Notes under the pieces: generated by a model | What the model was told of the DNA's origin: nothing | The model's database searches: none | What the model saw: the letters and a program-made list of their open reading frames with translations, nothing else | Shown here: positions 1-7,786 of the stretch, piece by piece | How positions within the stretch are numbered: position 1 is the stretch's first letter | Layout: every line of letters starts with the position of its first letter | Position numbers and translations under genes: made by a program | Assembly (NCBI GenBank): GCA_903826715.1 | Contig: CAIKFN010000182.1 | Location: forward strand, 1 to 18,586 | Length of the DNA stretch: 18,586 nucleotides | Direction of reading: 5' to 3' | Origin: an uncultured Actinomycetes bacterium | GTDB taxonomy: Bacteria; Actinomycetota; Acidimicrobiia; Acidimicrobiales; RAAP-2

Positions 1-7
1 ACGCCGG

Positions 8-13
8 TAGAGT
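8..13 (+). promoter_or_regulatory. putative -10 box (TAGAGT) of alaS
   Basis: TAGAGT fits the TAnnnT pattern of actinobacterial -10 elements. It ends 7 nt before the alaS GTG, so transcription would begin at or next to the start codon and give a leaderless mRNA. No Shine-Dalgarno sequence is visible in the 20 nt before the gene. The window edge hides any -35 box and any upstream gene, so alaS could also be inside a longer operon. Confidence 0.4.
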
Positions 14-20
14 AAATGCC

Positions 21-2570
21 GTGGAAGCAGCTCAACTCCGGTCTATTTTTCTTAATTACTTTGCTGAAAACGGGCACACCATCGTCCCTTCAGCAAGCCT
101 GATCCCTCACGACCAGTCACTCCTCTTCACTGTTGCAGGAATGGTTCCTTTTAAGCCTTATTTCACCGAAGAAGAGACTGCGCCATATAAGCGAGCTGTT
201 TCAATTCAGAAGTGTTTTAGAACTGGAGACATTGACCAGATTGGAACAACGCAGCGACACCTGACCTTCTTTGAAATGATGGGCAACTTCTCTTTTGGTG
301 ATTACTTCAAAGAAGGGGCCATCAAATACGCCTGGGGCCTCATCACTGAGGGATTCGGACTTGATCCAGAGAAACTTTGGATAACTGTTCACCATTCAGA
401 CGACCAGGCAGAAGAAATGTGGCGCGACCTTATTGGTATTCGCCCAGAGCGAATTCAACGACTTGGCGAAGACAACTTCTGGGCGATGGGCGATAGTGGT
501 CCATGTGGTCCGTGTTCTGAGATCTTCTACGACAAGGGTCCATCATTTGGAGCCGACGGTGGCCCAGCTCATGGCGGCGAAGACCGCTTTATTGAATTCT
601 GGAACCTCGTATTCATGCAATTCGAAAAAGGCCCAAATGAATCGTTCATTGATCTTCCAAAGAAGAACATTGACACTGGTGCTGGATTCGAGCGTGTTCT
701 CTCCATTCTTAATGGTGTTGAATCAGTATTCGCCACCGACCTATTTGCACCGCTCATTGAAACAGCTTCTCGAGCAGTAAACGCACCACTTGGTCGTGAT
801 GAGAATACCGACATTGCTATTCGACGTATTGCCGAGCACGGACGTGCAATGAGCATCTTGGTTTCTGACGGTGTTCTTCCCTCAAACGAAGGACGCGGTT
901 ATGTTCTTCGACGTATTATTCGACGCGCAATCCTGGCTGCTCGACGTAGCGGATCTGACGCTCCACTCACAGCGCAGCTTGTAGACGCAACGATTGAAAA
1001 GATGGGTGGTGCTTACCCAATCTTGATTAAAGACCGTGACCTGATTGTTTCAATTCTTGAACGTGAAGAAGCTGGATTCTCACGAACATTGAAAGCTGGA
1101 ATGACACTGCTTGAAGAAGAGCGCAACAAGGTCACAAAGTCTGGGTCATTAATTTTCCCAGGCGACATGGCATTCAAGCTTCATGACACTCACGGCTTTC
1201 CAATTGAACTCACCGATGAAATTGTTGCTGAGTCTGGACTTAGTGTTGAGCGCGAAGCATTCGACGCTGCAATGACTGAGCAGAAGGAACGAGCTCGCTC
1301 TAAGGCCAAGGCGCTCAATCTCGCCGATGAGTCACAGTACAAAGAACTAATTGAAAACCACGGGGCCACCAACTTTGTTGGTCGTGACGTTGAACGCTAC
1401 AGCATTGAAACTTCAGTTGTGGCAATTCTTTCGGGTGCTGACGGCACTAGTGAGCTCTTCTTAGAGAACACTCCTTTCTACGCAGAGTCGGGTGGTCAGG
1501 TCGGCGACATGGGAACTGTGGTGACTGAATCTGGTCGCTTCGAAGTCATTGACACCCAGAACGTTGCTGGAGGGCTCTTTGCTCACCGTGGCAAACTCAC
1601 TGGCGAAATTCTCCCCGGACAAGTTTGCGTTGCAACAATTGCTCCAGAACGCCGTGAAGCAGTTCGACGCAATCACACCGCAACGCACTTGCTCCACGCA
1701 GGACTTCGCACAGTGCTCGGTGATCATGTTCGCCAGCAAGGGTCCTACGTAGGACCAGATCGCCTTCGCTTTGACTTTGCGCACGGCTCAGGTCTTGCAA
1801 ACGAAGAAATGGCTCAAGTATTGACACTCGCCAATGGTGACATTGTTGAAAACGATTCAGTTGAAACAATTCAGACCTCTAAGAATGAAGCAGAGACCAT
1901 GGGCGCTATTGCGTTCTTTGGTGACAAGTACGGTGACCAGGTACGTGTAGTTCGTGCCGGTGTTCACAGTCTTGAATTCTGTGGAGGAACCCACGTAGAC
2001 AGCCTCGGTTCTATTGGACAAATTCAAGTCGTCAGCGAAGCATCAATCGGTTCTGGTACTCGGCGTATTGAAGCAGTGAGTGGACTTGGTGCGTATCGCA
2101 GGAGTCAAGAAATGGAAAGTGCACTTGGAGCGGTTGCGACGCTTCTAAAAACTTCACTCGATGATGTTGTCCCTGCTCTTGAGCGAGTTTTTGATCGTCA
2201 AAAAGAAGTAGAGAAAGAGATGTCTTCACTTCGTCAATCACAACTTTCTGCGTTTGCTGACCAGCTGCACAATGAGACAAGTACTTCAGTGCTCGTTGCT
2301 CGTGTCGACGGCTTCCCTGGAGATCAACTTCGTACGTTGGCGCAAGATCTACAACGGCGTGGACGCAGGGCAGTGGTGATTGTTGGTGCGTTCGAAGACA
2401 AAGTTTCAATTGTCGTTGCGTCTGATGAGTCACTCGATGCTCAAAGCACAGTCAAAGAACTCGCGAAGTTTGTCAATGGTGGTGGTGGAGGCTCTGCACA
2501 ATTAGCGCTTGCAGGTGGCAAAGATGCCTCCGGTATTGACAAAGTTCTCACTGCAGCTAAAGCTCTGTAG
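21..2570 (+). CDS. alaS: alanine--tRNA ligase
   Basis: Charges tRNA-Ala with alanine in the cytoplasm and edits mischarged Ser/Gly. The 849-residue protein has the full domain order: class II catalytic core (residues about 1-240, including the motif around GDSGPCGPCSE), tRNA-recognition region, editing domain with the zinc-type site H552, H556, C654 and H658 (HTATH and CGGTH), and the C-terminal DHHA1 domain ending in the glycine-rich GGGGGSAQLALAGG segment. The GTG start matches the usual N-terminus of the family (EAAQLRSIFLNYF); no in-frame ATG lies upstream within the window. It heads a tightly packed plus-strand run with ruvX, mltG and aroE, an association common in actinobacteria. Intact, with no anomalies apart from frequent CGA arginine codons. 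Confidence 0.98.
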   Translation: MEAAQLRSIFLNYFAENGHTIVPSASLIPHDQSLLFTVAGMVPFKPYFTEEETAPYKRAVSIQKCFRTGDIDQIGTTQRHLTFFEMMGNFSFGDYFKEGAIKYAWGLITEGFGLDPEKLWITVHHSDDQAEEMWRDLIGIRPERIQRLGEDNFWAMGDSGPCGPCSEIFYDKGPSFGADGGPAHGGEDRFIEFWNLVFMQFEKGPNESFIDLPKKNIDTGAGFERVLSILNGVESVFATDLFAPLIETASRAVNAPLGRDENTDIAIRRIAEHGRAMSILVSDGVLPSNEGRGYVLRRIIRRAILAARRSGSDAPLTAQLVDATIEKMGGAYPILIKDRDLIVSILEREEAGFSRTLKAGMTLLEEERNKVTKSGSLIFPGDMAFKLHDTHGFPIELTDEIVAESGLSVEREAFDAAMTEQKERARSKAKALNLADESQYKELIENHGATNFVGRDVERYSIETSVVAILSGADGTSELFLENTPFYAESGGQVGDMGTVVTESGRFEVIDTQNVAGGLFAHRGKLTGEILPGQVCVATIAPERREAVRRNHTATHLLHAGLRTVLGDHVRQQGSYVGPDRLRFDFAHGSGLANEEMAQVLTLANGDIVENDSVETIQTSKNEAETMGAIAFFGDKYGDQVRVVRAGVHSLEFCGGTHVDSLGSIGQIQVVSEASIGSGTRRIEAVSGLGAYRRSQEMESALGAVATLLKTSLDDVVPALERVFDRQKEVEKEMSSLRQSQLSAFADQLHNETSTSVLVARVDGFPGDQLRTLAQDLQRRGRRAVVIVGAFEDKVSIVVASDESLDAQSTVKELAKFVNGGGGGSAQLALAGGKDASGIDKVLTAAKAL

Positions 2571-2575
2571 GGAAA

Positions 2576-2992
2576 ATGAGTCGAATTCTCGGAATCGATC
2601 CGGGCACTCGCAGATGCGGTGTCGCCATTACGGACTCGGCACAAACTATGGCGTTTCCACGCTTAGCGCTGGATGCAGATGATACCTTCATCGAAAAACT
2701 CACAGAACTCATTGAAGAGGAGTTCGTGGGATCAATTGTTATCGGGCGACCAATTTCGCTATCAGGAAATGAGACCCAAAGCACTGAAGTTGCTGACCAG
2801 CTATTTGAGGCCATAAAGGACGCTTTTCCTTCGTTTCTGGTAGTTCAGTGGGATGAACGCTTGACAACCTTAGAGGCTCAAAAATCGCTTTCTGGGGCCG
2901 GTATGAAGGCAAAGAACCACCGAGAGCACATAGATAGCGCCGCCGCGGTAATCATGCTGCAAAACTACATAGATGCACTTCCTTCTGCTTAG
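2576..2992 (+). CDS. ruvX: RuvX/YqgF family putative pre-16S rRNA nuclease / Holliday junction resolvase
   Basis: A 138-residue RNase H-fold protein of the YqgF family, linked to 5' maturation of 16S rRNA and, by homology to RuvC, to Holliday-junction resolution. The carboxylate triad of the family is visible: D8 in GIDPGTRR, E94 in WDERLTT and D120 in DSAAAV; the GRPISLSG loop is also typical. Length is normal for the family (about 135-150). It starts 5 nt after the alaS stop; the purine-rich TAGGGAAA that overlaps that stop probably serves as its ribosome-binding site. Its last 20 nt overlap the start of mltG, so alaS, ruvX and mltG are very likely cotranscribed and translationally coupled. 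Confidence 0.95.
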   Translation: MSRILGIDPGTRRCGVAITDSAQTMAFPRLALDADDTFIEKLTELIEEEFVGSIVIGRPISLSGNETQSTEVADQLFEAIKDAFPSFLVVQWDERLTTLEAQKSLSGAGMKAKNHREHIDSAAAVIMLQNYIDALPSA

Positions 2993-3983
2993 GCCCGTCA
3001 AGAGGACTATCCAAGGTCTAATTGCGCTCGGACTCATTTTCATTGTCTGGTTCTTCTTGCAGATGAACCCAATTGGAGGCTCCGGTAAAGAAGCAATTTT
3101 CACTGTGCATCCTGGTGACTCAATGTCACAGATTGCGTCAGAGATGCATACAGCGGGGATAATTAACTCCCCAATTGCATTTCGTATTGACACCGTGCTC
3201 TTCGGATCACCGGTCGTAGTTGCGGGCAGCTATGAAATTCCACAAAATTCATCATTTAGTTTTGTGAAATCGATTATTGGGAACGTGCCAAATGTGAGAG
3301 TAATAAATGTCCTACCTGGTCTCACGCTGCGTGAGGTAGAAATGTTAATTGTCAATGATGCAGGCAACTCATTCGCCAATTCATTTGCGCAAGATGTAAA
3401 TGCAGCAATTACTAATAATGCGTATCACCCCAAGAGTTCACTTGAGGGTCTCATTGGACCAGGACAATATGTTTTAGCGCCAGGTATCACACCAGCGAAA
3501 CTACTCAGTGAAATGGAGGCGTCCTTTACAAAAGAAGCCACTTCCGCTGGTTTAACCCCACGTTCAAGTATTCAAGGTCTTAGTGCCTACAAGTTATTAA
3601 TTGCCGCATCAATTGTTGAAAAAGAAGGCTATTACCCATCTAACATGCCGAAGGTTGCTCGAGTAATTTTTAACCGACTTAAACGAGGCGGATCTTTGCA
3701 GATGGACTCAACAGTTCTTTACTACTTGGGCCAAGATGGTGGAAAAGTTACACCTGCAATGTTGAAAACCAAAACTTCATACAATACGTATTTGAACTCT
3801 GGTCTCACACCAACTCCAATTTGTGTTGTTTCATCGTCTGCACTTAATGCTGTGATGCACGCACCTGCAGGAGACTGGCTCTATTTCACGCTCGTATCAA
3901 AAGACGGAACAGAAGCATTCGCCTCAACATTTGCTGAACAACTTGCTAATGAACACATTGCTTATTCAAGGGGTATCAGATGA
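2973..3983 (+). CDS. mltG: endolytic murein transglycosylase MltG (YceG-like)
   Basis: Membrane-anchored lytic transglycosylase that cleaves nascent glycan strands and is thought to set peptidoglycan chain length. One N-terminal membrane segment (residues about 12-31) is followed by an extracytoplasmic LysM-like part (FTVHPGDSMSQIASEM) and the YceG catalytic domain. The catalytic glutamate is E216 in ASIVEKEG; LQMDSTVLYYLG, SYNTYLNSGLTPTPI and the DGTEAFASTFAEQ C-terminus are family hallmarks. 336 residues is normal. The start is fixed: an in-frame TAG lies immediately before the ATG, and the next in-frame start would remove the membrane anchor, so the 20-nt overlap with ruvX is real. It ends in an ATGA overlap with aroE. 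The neighbouring rodA supports a cell-wall role. Confidence 0.95.
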   Translation: MHFLLLRPVKRTIQGLIALGLIFIVWFFLQMNPIGGSGKEAIFTVHPGDSMSQIASEMHTAGIINSPIAFRIDTVLFGSPVVVAGSYEIPQNSSFSFVKSIIGNVPNVRVINVLPGLTLREVEMLIVNDAGNSFANSFAQDVNAAITNNAYHPKSSLEGLIGPGQYVLAPGITPAKLLSEMEASFTKEATSAGLTPRSSIQGLSAYKLLIAASIVEKEGYYPSNMPKVARVIFNRLKRGGSLQMDSTVLYYLGQDGGKVTPAMLKTKTSYNTYLNSGLTPTPICVVSSSALNAVMHAPAGDWLYFTLVSKDGTEAFASTFAEQLANEHIAYSRGIR

Positions 3984-4753
3984 TTTGGAAGGTAGGCGTC
4001 GCTGGCGATCCAGTAGATCATTCGTTATCACCGCTACTTCAAGTGGCTGCGATGAAAATAACTGGAATTGAGGGGAGTGCGTCGCGACTCCAAATTTCAG
4101 CTGCTCATTCAGAAGATCTTCGAATTGCAATTCATAATAATTTCAATGCTCTTTCTGTAACAATGCCGTTGAAGCCCATTGCAACAACCATGTGTAATCA
4201 CTTAGACCCTGCTGCTACTAGAACTGGAATGGTTAATTCGCTACTTAGAAAAGATGGTCTTATTTACGGTGCCTGCACCGATGGTGACGGGCTCATTAAT
4301 TCGATCACTAGTCAGTTCAACTTTGATTTCGCCAATGCTCACGTTGTTGTACTTGGTGCAGGTGGGGCAGCTGCTGGAATTATCGATGCTCTCGAGTTTT
4401 CGACCGCAAAGAGTATCGCTGTTTTAAATCGCACTCAATCAAAGATTGATTTGCTTGTATCGAAGTATGACAAAGTTACACGTACGCTGCCAGACAGAAT
4501 TGACGTGGTTATCAATACGGTTCCAGTAACCGGACGTGAAGCTCCAATTTCAATCGCTGGACTAAGTAGTGAAACTATTTGCGTTGACATCACATACTCG
4601 CCAGCCGAGTCAGAGTGGCTCTCATTCTTTGCGGCAGAAGGTTGTAGAACGTCCAATGGTCTTGCAATGCTGGCGTATCAAGCGGCATTACAATTTAAGT
4701 TTTGGTGGAATACTGAAATTGATGGTGCGGAGTTATTAAAGGTAATTAAATGA
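3980..4753 (+). CDS. aroE: shikimate dehydrogenase (NADP+)
   Basis: Reduces 3-dehydroshikimate to shikimate with NADPH in the chorismate pathway, which feeds aromatic amino acids and, through menF in this window, menaquinone. The 257-residue protein shows the substrate domain with SLSP, catalytic K65 in SVTMPLK, N86 in GMVNSL and catalytic D101 in CTDGDG, then the Rossmann domain with GAGGAAAG and NRT (the latter typical of NADP preference), and the closing GLAMLAYQAALQFKFWW helix. In the TDG motif the preceding residue is Cys where Asn is usual; the catalytic Asp is kept. ATGA overlaps join it to mltG upstream and rodA downstream, indicating translational coupling. Confidence 0.96.
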   Translation: MIWKVGVAGDPVDHSLSPLLQVAAMKITGIEGSASRLQISAAHSEDLRIAIHNNFNALSVTMPLKPIATTMCNHLDPAATRTGMVNSLLRKDGLIYGACTDGDGLINSITSQFNFDFANAHVVVLGAGGAAAGIIDALEFSTAKSIAVLNRTQSKIDLLVSKYDKVTRTLPDRIDVVINTVPVTGREAPISIAGLSSETICVDITYSPAESEWLSFFAAEGCRTSNGLAMLAYQAALQFKFWWNTEIDGAELLKVIK

Positions 4754-5895
4754 CCGACACGATTAATGCCCTCAGCAATCGAATTCGCTCCAAAGACTCA
4801 CTCGATGCGAGTCTGCTCTGGGGACTAATTGCACTTGGAATTACCGGAGTCATCATGATTTACAGTGCTACTCGTCAAGCACTAATTGATGCAGAGTATA
4901 ACCCTCACTACTACTTAGAGCGCCAATCAATCTTCGTGATATTGGGCATCGTCGTGATGTACGGTATTTCACTTATTGACTATCGTCGACTCGAAATTGT
5001 AGCGACACCTCTATACGTCTCGGGCCTTTTGGGCCTCGCTGGAGTTTTCGTTCTGGGCTCAAGCTCACTAGGAGCGCAGCGCTGGTTCAATCTCGGTCTC
5101 TTTCAAGTTCAACCCAGTGAATTCACCGTCTTGTTTTTGGTGATTGCGGTTGCAACGTACTGTGAGCGTCGACCCGAGGGACTAAAGCTCTACGACGTGT
5201 GGCGCCTTCTGTTCATGGCGGCGTTACCACTAATGATGATTGTCATTCAGCCCGACCTTGGAACCTCAATCATCATTGTGATCACAATTGGCGCAATGCT
5301 GGTTGTTGCAGGTGTTCCTCCACGATTTATGAGTGCACTGGCGGTACTTGGAACAGTGGGGTTAGTTCTTGCAGCTTATTTTTCAGTACTACAGAAATAT
5401 CAAATAGAACGCTTCACGTCATTTTTAAATCAAAATTCGAGTACAGCGAACTCTCAGTTGCAGGCTCTTATTTATCAGGTCAATAATGCCAAAAGCGCTA
5501 TTGGTTCAGGTGGCCTTCATGGTTCAGGATTCTTTCAGGGTCTTCAAACAGTCCTTGGCTATGTCCCTGAGCAGCGCACTGACTTTATTTTCACAGCCAT
5601 TGGAGAGCAATTGGGTTTCATTGGGTCCGTATTAATTATTTCCCTTCTAGCGTTTGTTGCGTATCGCATGTTTCGAATTGGTAGAAATTCAAAAGACATA
5701 ATGGGGCGAACACTAGTTCTTGGTATTTTCGTTTTCTTCTCCTTCAGTTGTTTTGAAAATATTGGAATGACTATGGGAATTATGCCAATGACTGGAATTC
5801 CGCTCCCACTACTTAGCTACGGTGGGTCTTCGGCACTGGTGTTCTTTGCAGCAGGTGGGGTAGTGCTTTCCGTGTCTAGGCGGTCGGGCAGTTAG
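4750..5895 (+). CDS. rodA: RodA-type SEDS peptidoglycan glycosyltransferase
   Basis: A polytopic membrane protein of the SEDS family (shape, elongation, division, sporulation) that polymerises lipid II with a class B penicillin-binding protein. The 381 residues carry about ten hydrophobic segments and the family motifs QPSEFTVLF, QPDLGTSII, the catalytic Asp (D278 in RTDFIFTAIGEQLG) and IPLPLLSYGGSSALVFF. The run GMTMGIMPMTGIPLPL resembles RodA more than FtsW. The ATGA overlap with aroE places it in the alaS-ruvX-mltG-aroE operon. No penicillin-binding protein gene is adjacent. RodA rather than FtsW is a judgement from the motif and length; SEDS membership is certain. Confidence 0.9.
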   Translation: MTDTINALSNRIRSKDSLDASLLWGLIALGITGVIMIYSATRQALIDAEYNPHYYLERQSIFVILGIVVMYGISLIDYRRLEIVATPLYVSGLLGLAGVFVLGSSSLGAQRWFNLGLFQVQPSEFTVLFLVIAVATYCERRPEGLKLYDVWRLLFMAALPLMMIVIQPDLGTSIIIVITIGAMLVVAGVPPRFMSALAVLGTVGLVLAAYFSVLQKYQIERFTSFLNQNSSTANSQLQALIYQVNNAKSAIGSGGLHGSGFFQGLQTVLGYVPEQRTDFIFTAIGEQLGFIGSVLIISLLAFVAYRMFRIGRNSKDIMGRTLVLGIFVFFSFSCFENIGMTMGIMPMTGIPLPLLSYGGSSALVFFAAGGVVLSVSRRSGS

Positions 5896-5898
5896 TCT
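5893..5898 (+). promoter_or_regulatory. possible -10 box (TAGTCT) before the DUF151 gene
   Basis: TAGTCT overlaps the rodA stop codon and ends 8 nt before the DUF151 ATG, slightly farther than the 6-7 nt seen at the other candidate leaderless starts here. There is no Shine-Dalgarno sequence. Readthrough from rodA, 11 nt upstream, is an equally good explanation. Confidence 0.22.
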
Positions 5899-5906
5899 TA
5901 CTACCT

Positions 5907-6368
5907 ATGAGTGATGAAACAACAGCCCCCGAAGTGTCGAGAGTCTTTGACCCAAATGCGGTCAAATTCTTTGTCATGAATGTTGCCAACGTTACTTTCG
6001 ATCTTGTAAATAGCTCGCCAGAGGTCCACTTAAACGAAGAAGAGTACCCATATCGAAGTATCTCCATCTCAATTGCTCTTGCTGAAGCACAGTCACTTGA
6101 AAACGCTCTGAAGAAAAATAAAGGTCGTAGGCCTTCAACCCATGAGCTTTTTGCGGATGTATTAGCGCACGTCAAGGTCGACGTTATTGCAGTTCGAATT
6201 GTTCGACACGAAAACGGTGTTTTTTTCTCGGAACTTGACTTGATGACCCCAACAGGAAGATTTGTTCTTGATTGCAGAACGAGCGATGCATTAATTATCG
6301 CTTCACGCCAAGCAGTTCCTGCACCAGTTCTGTGTGCCGAAGAGGTCCTTAAACAGTTCTACGTTTAA
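5907..6368 (+). CDS. bifunctional nuclease family protein (DUF151/BFN)
   Basis: A 153-residue protein of the BFN/DUF151 family, whose studied members show DNase and RNase activity; the physiological role in bacteria is unclear. Family features are the segment ISIALAEAQSLENAL (canonical form: I-x-x-x-E-A-x-A-I), RPSTHELFADVL (canonical RP-x-TH-x-L), a dyad of strands with FFSELDL, and DCRTSDALIIASR (canonical D-x-R-x-SDA-x-x-LA-x-R), then PVLCAEEVL. No signal peptide or membrane segment. It follows rodA by 11 nt and may be the last gene of that operon. Its stop codon interlocks with that of the convergent SEDS gene in the tetranucleotide TTAA. Confidence 0.85.
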   Translation: MSDETTAPEVSRVFDPNAVKFFVMNVANVTFDLVNSSPEVHLNEEEYPYRSISISIALAEAQSLENALKKNKGRRPSTHELFADVLAHVKVDVIAVRIVRHENGVFFSELDLMTPTGRFVLDCRTSDALIIASRQAVPAPVLCAEEVLKQFYV

Positions 6369-7729
6369 ATAAATTTTACCGCGCGAACTTCCCCGCCTCG
6401 AAGTTCATTTGCATTTTCTTGTGAAATACGAAGTAGAACTGCAACAATCACATAGTTTGAAATTAGCGAACTACCTCCATAGGCCATGAACGGCAAGGTG
6501 ATGCCTGTGAATGGAAGTATTCGTAATACCCCAGCCATAATAAAAAATGCTTGGAAACCCATTGTTGCGGTTAGCGCAACAGCAACCAAACGCACAAAGT
6601 CAGAATGCGCTCTTTGTGCAATGCGAAATCCTTCTCCAACAAACATTGCAAAGAGACAGAGTATGAGTATTACTCCCAGGAAACCAAGTTCTTCTCCAAG
6701 CGCGGAGAAGATCATGTCTGATGAAATTTCAGGAATATTTCCTGATTGACCGAGCCCCAGTCCCGTGCCAGTTATGCCACCAGCCGCGAGAGAGAACCAG
6801 CCAAAGGCGAGTTGATGAGAGAAATTAAAGTTAATTGCTGACCATGGGTTGAGCCATTGTGAAATTCGATGGTGCACTTGAGTGAAAAATATGTTTGCAC
6901 CGTATGAACCAACTACGAATAATCCAAACCCCATTGCAATGTATGTCTTTAAACCTGTAGTTATCCAAAGCAGCGAAAAGAATAAAGCAAAAAGAATCAT
7001 TGCAAATCCAATGTCGTTTTCGCCACCTAGGATTGCCAATGCAAATCCCCATGCGGCAATAATTGGGAAGAGTGCTTTAGGCGGAACAATTAGGCGACCC
7101 ATAAACCTTTGTGTCGGAGTCGAAAGAAGTTCACGATTCGAAGCAAAGTATGAAGCAAAGAAAAAAGCTAAAAGTAATTTAGCAATCTCAACTGGTTGAA
7201 ATGACAAAGGACCAGCCCTAACCCAAAGTCGAGCCCCGTTTACATTTACTCCAATTCCAGGGATCAGAGGCATGAGCAGCAGCATGATTGCTGAACTAAG
7301 TGTCAGATACCGGTATCTATCGAGATCACGCACGCTTCGAACAAATTTAAGTGTCAGCACAAAGGCAACCGCACTCAGTAAGTACCAAATTGATTGGTAA
7401 GCGGCCCTTGATGAATTCCATCGAGCTATTTCAACGTATCCAATTCCATTTAACAATGTCGCTATTGGAAGAAGAATTTGAGATGAATTAGGAGCAAAGC
7501 GTTTGAGTGCGAAGTGCATTCCTAGTGAGATGATCACAATGCCGAATAGAAAAATCCAGATTTTTTGAGGCATGGTGCCATGAGCTCCAAGCGAAGCAAG
7601 AACATAGAAAGCAACCGTGATAATCCACGCGAGTGACATAAGTCCTAACTCAGTTGAACGCGACTGTGACGGTTGTGTGAACAAAGACTTAGTTATTGCA
7701 GCACGCTTAATTTGTACAGGATTCGCCAC
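6365..7729 (-). CDS. long actinobacterial-type FtsW/RodA SEDS protein
   Basis: A second SEDS family membrane glycosyltransferase, 454 residues, longer than the RodA at 4750-5895 because of a hydrophilic N-terminus (residues 1-28) plus extra membrane segments. Motifs: NGARLWVRAGPLSFQPVEIAKLLL, GGENDIGFAMI, HHRISQWLNPW, catalytic-type D338 in SSDMIFSALGEELG, and ITLPFMAYGGSSLI. The layout matches the SEDS protein that in many actinobacteria lies in the pbpA/pknB cluster, but neither a penicillin-binding protein nor a kinase gene is next to it here. The start is GTG; a TACTCT box ends 6 nt before it and no Shine-Dalgarno sequence is visible. Whether it acts in division or elongation cannot be decided from sequence alone. 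Confidence 0.92.
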   Translation of the reverse strand: MANPVQIKRAAITKSLFTQPSQSRSTELGLMSLAWIITVAFYVLASLGAHGTMPQKIWIFLFGIVIISLGMHFALKRFAPNSSQILLPIATLLNGIGYVEIARWNSSRAAYQSIWYLLSAVAFVLTLKFVRSVRDLDRYRYLTLSSAIMLLLMPLIPGIGVNVNGARLWVRAGPLSFQPVEIAKLLLAFFFASYFASNRELLSTPTQRFMGRLIVPPKALFPIIAAWGFALAILGGENDIGFAMILFALFFSLLWITTGLKTYIAMGFGLFVVGSYGANIFFTQVHHRISQWLNPWSAINFNFSHQLAFGWFSLAAGGITGTGLGLGQSGNIPEISSDMIFSALGEELGFLGVILILCLFAMFVGEGFRIAQRAHSDFVRLVAVALTATMGFQAFFIMAGVLRILPFTGITLPFMAYGGSSLISNYVIVAVLLRISQENANELRGGEVRAVKFI

Positions 7730-7735
7730 AATTCA

Positions 7736-7741
7736 AGAGTA
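7736..7741 (-). promoter_or_regulatory. putative -10 box (TACTCT) of the minus-strand SEDS gene
   Basis: Read on the minus strand, TACTCT is followed by exactly 6 nt (TGAATT) and then the GTG start, so the transcript would be leaderless. No convincing -35 hexamer is visible 16-18 nt upstream, which is common for TAnnnT promoters of actinobacteria. Confidence 0.45.
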
Positions 7742-7745
7742 GCCG

Positions 7746-7751
7746 TAGAAT
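7746..7751 (+). promoter_or_regulatory. possible -10 box (TAGAAT) of ppk
   Basis: TAGAAT differs from TATAAT at one position and lies 35 nt before the ppk TTG start, leaving a leader of roughly 28 nt with the purine-rich AAGAAAG (7774-7780) as a weak ribosome-binding site. It is packed 4 nt from the opposing -10 of the SEDS gene, so the 57-nt divergent spacer would serve both genes. No strong -35 is seen. Confidence 0.3.
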
Positions 7752-7786
7752 TGAATAAATAACTTCATTAATGAAGAAAGCGATGT

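Noticed and set aside
1549..1752. Alternative-frame reading within alaS, as an overlapping gene
   Set aside because: It lies in a conserved part of alaS, has no ribosome-binding site, and matches nothing recognisable.
6385..6406. Inverted repeat GAACTTC/GAAGTTC near the DUF151/SEDS junction as a bidirectional terminator
   Set aside because: It is inside the C-terminal codons of the SEDS gene and lacks a T run on either side.
6882..7199. 105-codon plus-strand frame antisense to the SEDS gene
   Set aside because: It mirrors a well-supported membrane protein on the other strand, with no family features of its own.
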